Shown here: piece after piece, positions 43,808 through 51,932 of the stretch
Position numbering within the stretch: position 1 is the stretch's first letter
How the letters are laid out: every line of letters starts with the position of its first letter
Source: a virus
DNA length: 64,000 nucleotides
Virus record (IMG/VR): IMGVR_UViG_3300025154_000083
Coordinates: 1 to 64,000 of that record
Strand: one strand, 5' to 3'
Position numbers and translations under genes: made by a program
Notes under the pieces: model-generated
Told to the model about the DNA's origin: nothing
Database searches by the model: none
What the model saw: the letters and a program-made list of their open reading frames with translations, nothing else

Positions 43808-44527
43808 ATGTCATACCAGCCACGCCATAGAAACCCCATGGTAGCACTCCACGGCCCGGGTCCCGACGGAACACTATGCCGGCACTGCAACCACGTAGAT
43901 TCCGACCTTCATGGAAAGGATGGCGGCAAGTTCAACAGGTTCTTCTGTAAGATAGCTTCCGGATCAGAATCCGAATCCCCAACCTCCAATGGCTACATCG
44001 ATGCCATCCACGAAATAGCCAGGCAAAACCCGAAATTCTACCTTGCCAACTACCAGAAATACAATCACCGCATCACCTGGCCGTCCTGCTCGCTCTTTTC
44101 GGGACAGGCCACGATCACGTATCTCTGCAAGGGAACCTGCGGGAAAGAGTACACCATCGCCAGGACCGGGAGCGACAGCAGAAGGTTTACCGGGTACTGC
44201 CAGAGCTGCGCCGAAATCTCACACCGGGAGAAACGGGAGCTTGCACGGGAGATGGCGGAGAAGATGTTGCCTCGGTATGAGAGGAAGGAGGTTCGGAGGA
44301 AGGGTGGCGGTGGGAAGGAAGTGGGCGAGAAGGAAGAAGGGGATGTGAAGGTGTGCTTTCCGATCAAAGCAAAGGAGGGGACGAAGCGGCATAAGTGCCT
44401 GGGAAACAGCATCGCGGAAGAGTGTCATTCGTATAGTGCATGCATAAATTATGCTTGTAAAATGGGGTGGAGCGGGTTTCGGGATTGTGGCGAAGAAGGG
44501 AAAAGAGGTAATATAAAAGAAGGGTAA
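43808..44527 (+). CDS. cysteine-rich putative zinc-binding protein
   Basis: AAAGGAGAACC precedes ATG 43808. The 239-residue product has several Cys pairs (CRHC, CKGTCGKEY, CQSCAEISH, CINYACKM) that could form two or three zinc ribbons, and a Lys-Gly linker near residues 160-175. No family recognised. It is seven bases before the DUF1643 gene, so the two are likely cotranscribed. Confidence 0.5.
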   Translation: MSYQPRHRNPMVALHGPGPDGTLCRHCNHVDSDLHGKDGGKFNRFFCKIASGSESESPTSNGYIDAIHEIARQNPKFYLANYQKYNHRITWPSCSLFSGQATITYLCKGTCGKEYTIARTGSDSRRFTGYCQSCAEISHREKRELAREMAEKMLPRYERKEVRRKGGGGKEVGEKEEGDVKVCFPIKAKEGTKRHKCLGNSIAEECHSYSACINYACKMGWSGFRDCGEEGKRGNIKEG

Positions 44528-44533
44528 AACAAC

Positions 44534-45019
44534 ATGATAACAAAATCAGCCATATTCTCGAAATGCCGCACGTATCGCTATTCCCTTTCCAGGGTTTGGA
44601 ATACCAGTCTTCCTGGCATGCTTTGGATCGGTCTTAATCCATCCACTGCAACCGAGACCGAGGACGACCCCACCATAAGGCGATGCATGCGGTTTGCCGC
44701 ATCCTGGGGATATGGCGGAATAGTCATGTGCAATCTGTTTGCGGTTCGAGCTACCGACCCCAAGGTCATGTTAGCTCATCCCATCCCTGTCGGCCCCGAA
44801 AATGATACATGGGTTGATGCTTATTCCAGAGAGGTTGCGTTGATTGTGGCTGCGTGGGGCACTCACGGAAGACATATGCATAGGGACATGGAAGTAATGG
44901 AATTATTGAGGCGTGAGAGCGAACAAGGAAAGATCAAATGTTTGAAGCTCACGAAAGACGGAGCACCATGGCACCCATTGTATGTTAAGGGAGACGCCAA
45001 GCTTTTGAAATATCCTTGA
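44534..45019 (+). CDS. DUF1643 family protein
   Basis: A 161-residue protein with the family signature: YRYSLSRVWN, MLWIGLNPSTATETEDDPTI, RCMRFAASWGYGG, CNLFAVRATDPKVML, and IVAAWGTHG. DUF1643 proteins occur in phages and bacteria and have no settled function. Full length for the family. It stands with a radical SAM gene in the same rightward operon. Confidence 0.8.
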   Translation: MITKSAIFSKCRTYRYSLSRVWNTSLPGMLWIGLNPSTATETEDDPTIRRCMRFAASWGYGGIVMCNLFAVRATDPKVMLAHPIPVGPENDTWVDAYSREVALIVAAWGTHGRHMHRDMEVMELLRRESEQGKIKCLKLTKDGAPWHPLYVKGDAKLLKYP

Positions 45020-45025
45020 AGGAAA

Positions 45026-45178
45026 ATGGGGGGCACGATCATGCCGACAAAAAAGCATCGCCTCAAAATGGCGTGGACATGTAGCGACTTCAAGCATCAT
45101 GAGCATCGATGGAAGTGGACCGCTCGAGTGTGTGGATGGTTGCAGAGGATTAGGGTGGAGGTGAGGGGAGGAAAATAA
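45026..45178 (+). CDS. small basic protein
   Basis: A 50-residue frame between two sure genes, with AAGGA only four bases before ATG 45026. It is rich in Lys, Arg, His and Trp (KKHRLKMAW, HEHRWKWTARVC). It fills the gap exactly and ends three bases before the next gene, which favours coding. No family recognised. Confidence 0.4.
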   Translation: MGGTIMPTKKHRLKMAWTCSDFKHHEHRWKWTARVCGWLQRIRVEVRGGK

Positions 45179-45181
45179 ATC

Positions 45182-45910
45182 ATGAGGCCTTTAATTTACA
45201 CGCCATCCGGCCGGGCCGGTGAGTATGCCGACCATGGATATGCAGCTAATCTCTACAAGGGCTGCACTCATGGCTGTCTCTACTGCTACGCTCCATTTTA
45301 CGTGAGTCGGAAAGAGTTCCATTCGAAAGTGACCCCGGCCCCCGATGTCCTTGAACGATTGAAGCGGGACATGACGCGAGTCGGCCAGCTTTCCGAACCC
45401 GTGTTCTTGTGCTTCTCGTGCGACCCCTACTGTATCGGCACGGAGCACTGGAGGACAAGGGACGCAATCAAAATCATCACAGACCATGGAAACTCTGTCA
45501 ACATTCTGACCAAGGGAGGAATGGAAGCATGCCGCGATTTTGATCTTTTGTCGGCATCCAACTCTCAGATTGGAGCTACCCTCACGTTTTACAGTAGCGC
45601 CTTGTCGCTGAAATGGGAGCCCAATGCCGCGCTTCCGATGAATCGCATCGAAATGCTTTACCGAGCTCAATCCAGAAACATCCGGACGTGGGCCAGTATC
45701 GAGCCAGTCATTGTGCCGAGCGAGTCGCTGATGATTATGGAGGCCGCCATGCTCTACGTGGATACGTTCAAAATCGGAAAATGGAACCACGACAAACGGG
45801 CGGCCGCCATTGATTGGGGGAAGTTTCTTGAAGATGCCGTGGCCTTATGCGAGCAACACGGAAAAGCTTATGTCATCAAACAGGATCTGTTGAAATACAA
45901 GAAACCTTGA
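45182..45910 (+). CDS. radical SAM protein (spore photoproduct lyase-like)
   Basis: A 242-residue protein with GGAGGAAAATAAATC before its ATG. The radical SAM cluster motif is GCTHGCLYCYAP (residues about 27-38), followed by LCFSCDPY, then VNILTKGG and SIEPVI strands of the partial TIM barrel. The order fits the SPL/Rv2578c-like group found in phages. Substrate unknown; DNA or nucleotide modification is the common idea. Confidence 0.75.
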   Translation: MRPLIYTPSGRAGEYADHGYAANLYKGCTHGCLYCYAPFYVSRKEFHSKVTPAPDVLERLKRDMTRVGQLSEPVFLCFSCDPYCIGTEHWRTRDAIKIITDHGNSVNILTKGGMEACRDFDLLSASNSQIGATLTFYSSALSLKWEPNAALPMNRIEMLYRAQSRNIRTWASIEPVIVPSESLMIMEAAMLYVDTFKIGKWNHDKRAAAIDWGKFLEDAVALCEQHGKAYVIKQDLLKYKKP

Positions 45911-45926
45911 AAGGAGAAAGGCATCC

Positions 45927-46355
45927 ATGACTGATTACGGCAACACCAAAGACAGCCCTTCCCCTTCAAGGCAATCCACGTCATCTCTTGCCTCACATTC
46001 CAACTCCAACCCTCTCCCCAACTCAAACCCTCCCCTCAATCTCTACTCCAACCCCCTCCCACGCCACGTAGACCTCTACCTCGACTTCGAAGAGGAAAAG
46101 AATCCGGACGGCACACTCATCGCTCCAGCTCGGGCGCGCTGCCGGCTTCGCTTGAAGGACTGGAGATTTGTGGATAGGCGGAAAAGGAACAGCAGTGGAA
46201 CGGGGAGTGTGTGCATTCTCGATGAGGGCGATGAGTTCGTTATCGACCGGGGTGTGCTCGGTGAAGGAAATGACGGGGCGATCAGGATGCATGCGCTGAT
46301 CCATGCCGAGGGGGAGAAGTACAAGAGAGAGTTGGTGGAGTGGGGAGTGGTTTGA
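45927..46355 (+). CDS. hypothetical protein with Ser-Pro-rich start
   Basis: A 142-residue protein with GAAAGGAGAAAGG upstream. Residues 1-45 are Ser, Pro and Asn rich and include a dispersed-repeat copy (CCCTTCCCCTTCAAGGC). The remainder is a small beta domain (HVDLYLDFEEE, LRLKDWRFVDRRK, EFVIDRGVLG). Last gene of the rightward operon, followed by a large stem-loop. Confidence 0.5.
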   Translation: MTDYGNTKDSPSPSRQSTSSLASHSNSNPLPNSNPPLNLYSNPLPRHVDLYLDFEEEKNPDGTLIAPARARCRLRLKDWRFVDRRKRNSSGTGSVCILDEGDEFVIDRGVLGEGNDGAIRMHALIHAEGEKYKRELVEWGVV

Positions 46356-46381
46356 CGGTTAAGAAGGAAGAATTTGATGCG

Positions 46382-46444
46382 GCCTTGAAGGGATGGGAGG
46401 GCTTGCGTTGGTGGCGTAAAAAAGCAAGCCCTTCCCTTCAAGGC
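46382..46444. terminator. long stem-loop between convergent transcription units
   Basis: GCCTTGAAGGGA pairs with TCCCTTCAAGGC and an inner AGGGCTTGC pairs with GCAAGCCCT. It lies between the rightward operon and the leftward cassette genes, so it suits a two-way terminator. It is also the best-kept copy of the dispersed palindrome. Confidence 0.65.
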
Positions 46445-46501
46445 ATTCCACGGATCATTGTAGCACTCTCAAGTTGCCAGCTTCGGCTCCACCACACAGG
46501 G

Positions 46502-46885
46502 TCACGACGCCACAATACCAATCTTCACGGCTGCACTCCGAACCAACGCCATATCTTCACCATAACCCCACAGATCCCCATCGCAATACCATTCCGGCCA
46601 CGGTCCAAAGCAATGGGCCGGTACCGGCTTTGCTTTTGTGATGAAGTCCCTAAAATGACAAACAAGAGCCTTGAGTGTGCCGCCATTTGTGAATCCTCTC
46701 CATCGGCTGAATGGGCAATGCGTGAAAATGCGCCGTTGTGAGTACGAATCCACAAACCAGACTCGCCCTCTAGCGTCCACCTCCATCTTGGACACTCGGT
46801 TTTCATGATAAAAAAACCGCCTGCCGTTGGAAGCGATTGCCTCCAATGCCTGATTGACCATATCCACCCGTTCATTTTTCGTCAT
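46502..46885 (-). CDS. cassette protein, hypothetical
   Basis: ATG 46885 follows ACAGGAGC on the minus strand; a longer frame reads through attC site B and is not real. The 127-residue product (VNQALEAIASNGRRFFYHEN, VDARGRVWFVDSYSQRRI, FGPWPEWYCDGDLWGYGEDM) looks like a compact conserved domain, unknown function. It is the last cassette of the array; no attC follows its stop, so its own site was lost at the junction with phage DNA. Confidence 0.55.
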   Translation of the reverse strand: MTKNERVDMVNQALEAIASNGRRFFYHENRVSKMEVDARGRVWFVDSYSQRRIFTHCPFSRWRGFTNGGTLKALVCHFRDFITKAKPVPAHCFGPWPEWYCDGDLWGYGEDMALVRSAAVKIGIVAS

Positions 46886-46908
46886 TCTTCCAGCTCCTGT
46901 CCCAAGTG

Positions 46909-46998
46909 GCCTAACATTGGGGCTCAGGCGCGGCGGCCAAGGACTCTGAACCAACGTCTCGGGCTTCCTCCGCCGTCGCCTGCAGCCCTGGGTTATGC
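46909..46998 (-). other. attC recombination site B
   Basis: 90 bp, GCCTAAC to GTTATGC on the plus strand. On the minus strand the first arm reads GGGCTGCAGGCGACGGCGG, the second complements GGGCTCAGGCGCGGCGG; G and A are extrahelical. Its minus-strand first core GCATAAC is complementary to GTTATGC, the start of the cassette it closes. Confidence 0.8.
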
Positions 46999-47120
46999 CA
47001 TAAATACACCCCCTCACCACCGCCACGCATGGGCCTAATAGCCCCGTGTCTCCCCGAGTGCCCTGGCTCCAACTCACAGGCCACGTGCGGGAACGTCTCG
47101 TTGACAGCTCCACACTTCAT
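46911..47120 (-). CDS. cassette protein, small Cys-His protein
   Basis: GGGGGAGGTG precedes ATG 47120. The 69-residue product (KCGAVNETFPHVACELEPGH, SGRHGAIRP) has Cys and His residues that could bind zinc. The last 26 residues are encoded by attC site B, and the TAG stop lies in the site core. Such read-in is usual for integron cassettes. Function unknown. Confidence 0.5.
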   Translation of the reverse strand: MKCGAVNETFPHVACELEPGHSGRHGAIRPMRGGGEGVYLWHNPGLQATAEEARDVGSESLAAAPEPQC

Positions 47121-47137
47121 CACCTCCCCCTTTCGCC

Positions 47138-47230
47138 GCATAACATTGGGGCTGAGCCGAGCGGGCCGTAGTACCACGGACTTCCGTAGCACCACGCGTG
47201 GCCCGCTTCGGCTCCAGCCCTGGGTTAGGC
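47138..47230 (-). other. attC recombination site C
   Basis: 93 bp, GCATAAC to GTTAGGC on the plus strand. Minus-strand first arm GGGCTGGAGCCGAAGCGGGCC against GGGCTGAGCCGAGCGGGCC in the other arm: extra G and extra A again. It closes the cassette that begins GTTAGGCC after site D. Confidence 0.82.
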
Positions 47231-47233
47231 CAT

Positions 47234-47410
47234 TTACTCCGTGATATTAATCCCATCCGAAAACTCGAATTGCGACGGATATATGCCGTATTCTTTCCTG
47301 GCCGCCTCGTTCAAAGCTTTCATTGCCTCCGTATGCTCGCATCCAGTCTCATCTACTTCGAATTCCGCCTCGACCAAGAGATGGGCATAGCCCCACGCTT
47401 TCATTTTCAT
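47234..47410 (-). CDS. cassette protein of 58 residues
   Basis: GAGGAG stands a few bases before ATG 47410 on the minus strand. The product (KAWGYAHLLVEAEFEVDETG, TEAMKALNEAARKEYGIYPS) is a small mixed alpha-beta protein that fills the cassette exactly from site D to site C. The stop lies four bases before site C. No family recognised. Confidence 0.5.
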   Translation of the reverse strand: MKMKAWGYAHLLVEAEFEVDETGCEHTEAMKALNEAARKEYGIYPSQFEFSDGINITE

Positions 47411-47431
47411 TCCGTCTCCTCGGGCCTCGCG

Positions 47432-47524
47432 GCCTAACGTGGCGATAACCCGCGCCGGCCTTAACGGGTTTCCGTAGCACGACTCACGCGCGTGGCCGGC
47501 GTCGGGTTCATTGCTGGGTTAGAC
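47432..47524 (-). other. attC recombination site D
   Basis: 93 bp, GCCTAAC to GTTAGAC on the plus strand. Minus-strand first arm GCAATGAACCCGACGCCGG against GCGATAACCCGCGCCGG: extra G and A. It is very like sites A and F, which suggests origin from one integron. Confidence 0.82.
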
Positions 47525-47661
47525 CCCTTTGGCACCCAAGCGTTGGGTGCGGTTGTTCCGCACTTGCGGCACCTCAATGTGGTGCGCGTCACGATAACCT
47601 TTCCGCCGCAGGCGCAGCACGAGATACCTCTGTCGCCCGCCGGGAAACTCACTGTTACCAT
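47461..47661 (-). CDS. cassette protein, zinc ribbon
   Basis: GAGGAGGTG lies just upstream of ATG 47661. The 66-residue product carries CCACGGKV and CRKCGTT, a classic two-knuckle zinc ribbon, with basic residues between. The C-terminal end is read from attC site D. Small ribbons like this are common in cassettes and may bind nucleic acid. Confidence 0.5.
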   Translation of the reverse strand: MVTVSFPAGDRGISCCACGGKVIVTRTTLRCRKCGTTAPNAWVPKGSNPAMNPTPATRVSRATETR

Positions 47662-47676
47662 CACCACCTCCTCGCC

Positions 47677-47784
47677 GTCTAACGCTGCGCATCAGCGGCA
47701 CCGATCACGCGGGCCGAGGACTCGAAGAGACGCAACTGAATTGCCCCCGCGTGGTCGGTGTCCGGCTGCATGCGCTTGTTAGAT
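47677..47784 (-). other. attC recombination site E
   Basis: 108 bp, GTCTAAC to GTTAGAT on the plus strand, with a longer end loop than the others. Minus-strand first arm GCGCATGCAGCCGGACACCG against GCGCATCAGCGGCACCG: extra G and A. The stop codon of the upstream gene lies in its core. Confidence 0.78.
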
Positions 47785-48530
47785 GATTTGAATCCACGGT
47801 ACCATGCGTCCAGGTATGCTTTGGGTGTGGGCCAGCGAGTCTTGTCTTCGCCAGCCTTGTTCCAGAACCACCATGTGACCGCATGCTCAAAAACCCGATA
47901 ACATCCGGGCCACCTTTGCCTGTGCTGCTTCACCTTACCCATCCCGACCGAGACGATTAAAGGGCACACCATTCAGCCGATCCGGTCAAAGCCCTGGTCA
48001 TACAGTTCGCAAAATGGCAGGCCAAGACCTTCGATGAACTCCCAGACGTGCCATTCGTGCCACTCGAAAATGGGAGAATACTGCCATTTGCCGCGAAACC
48101 TTGAAATCCTCCCACGCTCTTTCCTCCCTGGAGACTCTTCGGCCCGTATGCCAACCAGTTTGTGTTTCAAGGGGATAGCTTTCGTTGGGTCTTTCTTTAG
48201 TACGTCGCAACACCAGCGCTTATTAAAAACGGGAGGAAACTTAGCTCTGATGCCTTCCCACATAGACATGACGGGACGGTAAATACGAGTATCAGGGTAT
48301 GTCTTGAGCCCGAACTTGATCGCCTCAGGTGGATCAATGCCGGTGAAGCTGTGGACCGGAAAGCATTTAACTCCAGCCATTTTCACCAACTCCATGAGCA
48401 CAACTGAGTCTTTGCCGAAACTATTGCAAACCATATACCCCTCAGATGGTTCATGAGCCTGCATAAAACCCACGGACTCAGCGACCACGTTTTGCAATGG
48501 TACTACCGACATTTGCTGTGCTCTTGGCAT
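47679..48530 (-). CDS. PAPS-reductase-like protein with in-frame TGA at a conserved Cys
   Basis: The first 185 codons encode a phosphoadenosine phosphosulfate reductase-like ATP pyrophosphatase: SFGKDSVVLMELVKMAG, then PPEAIKF, RWCCDVLKK, GIRAEES. They end YDQGFDRIG at TGA 47973-47975. The same frame then gives MVCPL, then KQHRQRWPGC. Relatives read RIGC-x-x-CP here, so the TGA replaces the first Cys of a C-x-x-C pair. Possible selenocysteine (U-x-x-C), leaky stop, or simple mutation from TGC or TGT. The tail after KSSNK is encoded by attC site E. The whole gene is one cassette between sites F and E. Confidence 0.65.
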
Positions 48531-48548
48531 TGACTTTACTCTCGCGCG

Positions 48549-48641
48549 GCCTAACTTTGGCGATAACCAGCGGGCACCCTAGCACCGCCGACTGCATAAA
48601 ACCAAGGCGTGGTACCCGTCTGGTTCATTACTGGGTTAGGC
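48549..48641 (-). other. attC recombination site F
   Basis: 93 bp, GCCTAAC to GTTAGGC on the plus strand. Minus-strand first arm AATGAACCAGACGGGTACC against GATAACCAGCGGGCACC: extra G and A. The TAA of the upstream gene is part of its first core. Confidence 0.82.
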
Positions 48642-48884
48642 TTCCGCAAACGCGAAAACCTTAATGGCCTTTCCGTCAAAATCAACCGTGACCGGGTTGA
48701 GCCCAAAGAGCCCCCCGCCGGCGTAATTGCATGGCCCGCCCGTTTTATCGAAAATCTGCTTATCAGAATTCATCGCTCGTCCCACACAGGAGAAAGCCGC
48801 TTCCCGGTCTGATGCCCCGGCATCCTTCCAATCCTTAACGCTGGCAACGTAGCCACAGGAGGGGCACACAAACTTCCAGCCCAT
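48636..48884 (-). CDS. cassette protein, first in the array
   Basis: An 82-residue protein with GGGAAAGATCC before ATG 48884. FVCPSCGYVAS is half of a zinc ribbon; two further Cys follow (SCVG, PCNY). It ends at the TAA in attC site F. The cassette begins at the GTTGGGC core (minus strand) at 48923-48929. It would be read from the replication operon upstream, since no promoter is visible. Confidence 0.5.
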   Translation of the reverse strand: MGWKFVCPSCGYVASVKDWKDAGASDREAAFSCVGRAMNSDKQIFDKTGGPCNYAGGGLFGLNPVTVDFDGKAIKVFAFAEA

Positions 48885-48922
48885 TGGATCTTTCCCGAAT
48901 CGCTGGGTTGTCTACTCACCGA

Positions 48923-48929
48923 GCCCAAC
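48923..48929 (-). other. upstream boundary core of the cassette array
   Basis: On the minus strand GTTGGGC fits the GTTRRRY cassette core. No second arm is found beside it, so this is a simple insertion point and not a full attC. It lies just after the stop of the NUMOD4-HNH gene. Confidence 0.45.
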
Positions 48930-48930
48930 A

Positions 48931-49692
48931 TCACACTTCAATATGACGCCACGTCATACCAACAGCTATGTGAGAAAGATTGGATTTTTTCATATTAAAC
49001 ATCTTTTGTATAATCTTTCTATCAATATTGGCGTTAAGCAGTTTCTTTATGAGCCAAACTTCACCATCTTTCCATTTGGACTTGAAGTGACGCTCTCCAT
49101 AATCATCTGTTTTGTATTTAACTGGCGAAACTTCATCATAAGATATGTCAATGTCTCCCCACAACTCATCTCTTCCTATTCTAGCCGTATGATGAGGAGT
49201 TACTTTGAACATCTTGCCTATTAGTATTGACGGTATTCCAGAAAGCCATAGCTTCTTAATAAGCCACACTTCACCATCTTTTAGTTTACTCCTTCCGCTT
49301 TTCTCTCCACGCAGACCATGCTTTAACTCAGTTTTATATGAATGGATTACATTTTCTTGATGAGTTACCCATTCAAGATTAAAATCAAAATTGTTATTCT
49401 TATTTCCATCTTTATGATTAGCATTTTTGCCACTGGGTCGCTTGCATACAAATGCTTCCAAAACCAAAACATGAATTCTGCAACATTTTACCTTGCCATT
49501 CTGACACAGGGCAACTTGCAAATAGCCCCACTGGTTTGGACATGCAGAAAGTATTATTGGTAATTTCCTTTTTCTCGATCTCACCCTTCCAAAATTCGAT
49601 ACATCATAATCCTGGCACCACCACACTGGAATCCAGGTCTCTTTATTGACCTCTGAGCCTTCTTGCAAGATTTGTAAATCTATTGCTTGCAT
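48931..49692 (-). CDS. NUMOD4-HNH homing endonuclease
   Basis: A 253-residue protein. ETWIPVWWCQDYDVSNFGRV, RSRKRKLP is the NUMOD4 DNA-binding motif; ANHKDGNKNNNFDFNLEWV, THQENV is the HNH core. The C-terminal half repeats a HTH-like unit twice (WKDGEVWLIKKL and LKDGEVWLIKKLW). AAGGAC precedes ATG 49692. Its bases are far richer in A and T than the neighbours. It overlaps the last 50 bases of the RecD-like gene and ends at the edge of the cassette array. Confidence 0.75.
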   Translation of the reverse strand: MQAIDLQILQEGSEVNKETWIPVWWCQDYDVSNFGRVRSRKRKLPIILSACPNQWGYLQVALCQNGKVKCCRIHVLVLEAFVCKRPSGKNANHKDGNKNNNFDFNLEWVTHQENVIHSYKTELKHGLRGEKSGRSKLKDGEVWLIKKLWLSGIPSILIGKMFKVTPHHTARIGRDELWGDIDISYDEVSPVKYKTDDYGERHFKSKWKDGEVWLIKKLLNANIDRKIIQKMFNMKKSNLSHIAVGMTWRHIEV

Positions 49693-51919
49693 CTGTCGTC
49701 CTTATGCAAAGGTTTATTGCCTTTTGTTGGCCTACCAAGACAACATACCTTTTAGCACGAGTGATGGCAGTATACAAGAGATTTCTCCGGAGTTGAATAT
49801 AATTTGTGGTGTGTACCGGGATCACAACAACGGGAAATTCACTCCCTTGTGATCGGTGAACAGTAAGCGCATAAGCCATCTGTAGTTGCTCAAAATCCTT
49901 GGAAGCATACTCGACTTCCCGATCATCGATCATGACCACAACGGCACTCGCATCCCCTCCAAGCACAATCCCCATGTCCCCGTTGAACACCATCTTCTTG
50001 TAATCGTTCCTCGTCTGGATGACCCTATCCCCTGTCAAAAAAGGCGTCCCGCCTATAGCCACCCCTTCGACGTTGATCACGGGCCTCAATCGCCTATTCA
50101 GTTCTATCGTCCCGGCCGGCCCCTTCTTCATGGGACACAACACCTGGATATCCTTCAGGTCAAACCCATAGTGCGCGGAGAATTTCACGCACACCTTCTC
50201 TATCATGGGGGCGATGCCGTGCTTGTCCTCCTCGGTCACAAAGAAGAAATCCGAGTCGCCATCATTTTTGAGCTCAACCTTCTCGCCGCGATTGATTCGC
50301 TGAGCGTTCCGGTTGATGTAACTCTTCGCGGCCTGGCGATGAAGGGTGGTGAGATGCACTGTGGGGATTATCCACGATTCGATGATGTCTCCCAACACCC
50401 TCCCGGCACTCACCGACGGCAACTGGGCCGGGTCCCCAACGAGGATAAGCTGCGTCTTCTCCGGGTTGACCGCGGATAACAGGCTCGCCATGAGTTGCAC
50501 ATCCACCATGGAGGTCTCATCGATCACGAGCACGTCCACGTCGAGGGGGTTGTCCTGGTTGTGGCGGAATCCCACCTCGGGATGAAAGGCGAGCAGGCGG
50601 TGAATGGTCATGGCCGCACGACCGCCGGTTGCCTCGGACATGCGTTTGGCCGCCTTTCCCGTGGGGGCGGCCAGGGCAATATTCAAATCTCGACCCATGG
50701 CTCGGATGATGAAGTTGATCAAGTGGGTTTTGCCAACTCCGGGCCCACCCGCTAGAACCATGATTTTTGACGTCATGGCGAGGTCCAGGCCTCGAAGCTG
50801 GTCTTGGTCGAGGGAGTTGATTTCATCCGAGGAGAGCTCGCTTATCATGGCTGCATGGGGGGTTGAGACGAACTTTAGGAGGGACTGTGCCACGTCGATT
50901 TCAGCGGTCCACATTTCTGCCGTGTAGATGTAGGTGACGGGGGCGGGAGTGGTTGCATCGACTTTGCCTGCATCACCCTCGAAGGGAAGGGCTTCTTCCT
51001 TCAAGGCATCGCTCTTTTTCTGCGCCTCCATTCCCATCATTTCCCTCCCCGGCGTAAAATCCACCAGCTTCCCCGCGGCGATCATCTCGCTTAGCACCTC
51101 AACAACCTTCTCCTTCCCGGCCTCGAGGATCTCCACGGCGCGCTTGACCAGTTCCTCGAAGGGGAGACAGGTGTGCCCTTCTCTACCGGATGCTTCCTGC
51201 AGAACATACCTGATTCCGGCCGTCAGACGACGCCTGCTTTCCTTTTTTATCCCGGTGGACACGGCAATGGCGTCGGCTTTCTTGAAGCCTATCCCCCACA
51301 CATCGTCGGCCAGAAGGTACACGTTGGCCTCGATCTGCTTCTTGGCTTTCTCCTTGGTGCCGTAAGTGTCCATGAGGCGGTTCAGAAGGGAGGGCGTTAT
51401 CCCGTGGGTGCTGAAGTACACGTCAATCGTGCGATCCGACATGATGGAGATGTATTTCTCGTGGATCTCCTGGGCTCGGGCCGGGGTGATGCCATTGACC
51501 TCGGAGAGCTTCCCGGGAGAGTGCTCAATCACTTCGAAGAGGGCTGGGCCGAAGGCCTCCACGAGACGACGCGCAAGAGTAGGTCCGACCCAGCGCAGGC
51601 GGTCGAGGTAGTGGATGATTCCCATGGTATCCCTGGGAAGCTCGCGGGTGGCGTTGGAGAATTTGAATTGCCGGCCGTACCCCGTCTCTTCGTACTTCCC
51701 TTCCAGGGTTACGCAATCCCCGACCTCGAAGTCCAGCGGAAGAACACCGGTAGCCTTTTCTGGAATGCCACTGATCCGGATAATTCTCCAACCTCCCGTG
51801 AAGGGGCGGCTCATGTCCTTTATGGTCCCGGATATGGTTTCTACGGCGTTGATGGTGGTGGGAGCGGAAGATTGAGATGCGTTGCAAGGTGATGGCGTCT
51901 TCCTGGCCAGCTTAGACAT
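49643..51919 (-). CDS. RecD2-like ATP-dependent DNA helicase
   Basis: A 758-residue protein with the RecD2 layout: N-terminal OB-like part, helix-hairpin-helix region (YLDRLRWVGPTLARRLVEAF, LADDVWGIGFKKADAIA), then the helicase core with Walker A GGPGVGKTH near residue 390, DETSMVD, GDPAQLPSV, and motif VI YTAITRAKR. It unwinds DNA 5' to 3' in replication or repair. Linker text LPFEGDAG comes from a dispersed-repeat copy at about 50,980. The end overlaps the NUMOD4-HNH gene. Confidence 0.85.
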   Translation of the reverse strand: MSKLARKTPSPCNASQSSAPTTINAVETISGTIKDMSRPFTGGWRIIRISGIPEKATGVLPLDFEVGDCVTLEGKYEETGYGRQFKFSNATRELPRDTMGIIHYLDRLRWVGPTLARRLVEAFGPALFEVIEHSPGKLSEVNGITPARAQEIHEKYISIMSDRTIDVYFSTHGITPSLLNRLMDTYGTKEKAKKQIEANVYLLADDVWGIGFKKADAIAVSTGIKKESRRRLTAGIRYVLQEASGREGHTCLPFEELVKRAVEILEAGKEKVVEVLSEMIAAGKLVDFTPGREMMGMEAQKKSDALKEEALPFEGDAGKVDATTPAPVTYIYTAEMWTAEIDVAQSLLKFVSTPHAAMISELSSDEINSLDQDQLRGLDLAMTSKIMVLAGGPGVGKTHLINFIIRAMGRDLNIALAAPTGKAAKRMSEATGGRAAMTIHRLLAFHPEVGFRHNQDNPLDVDVLVIDETSMVDVQLMASLLSAVNPEKTQLILVGDPAQLPSVSAGRVLGDIIESWIIPTVHLTTLHRQAAKSYINRNAQRINRGEKVELKNDGDSDFFFVTEEDKHGIAPMIEKVCVKFSAHYGFDLKDIQVLCPMKKGPAGTIELNRRLRPVINVEGVAIGGTPFLTGDRVIQTRNDYKKMVFNGDMGIVLGGDASAVVVMIDDREVEYASKDFEQLQMAYALTVHRSQGSEFPVVVIPVHTTNYIQLRRNLLYTAITRAKRYVVLVGQQKAINLCIRTTDASNRFTNLARRLRGQ

Positions 51920-51932
51920 GACACTCTCCTCG

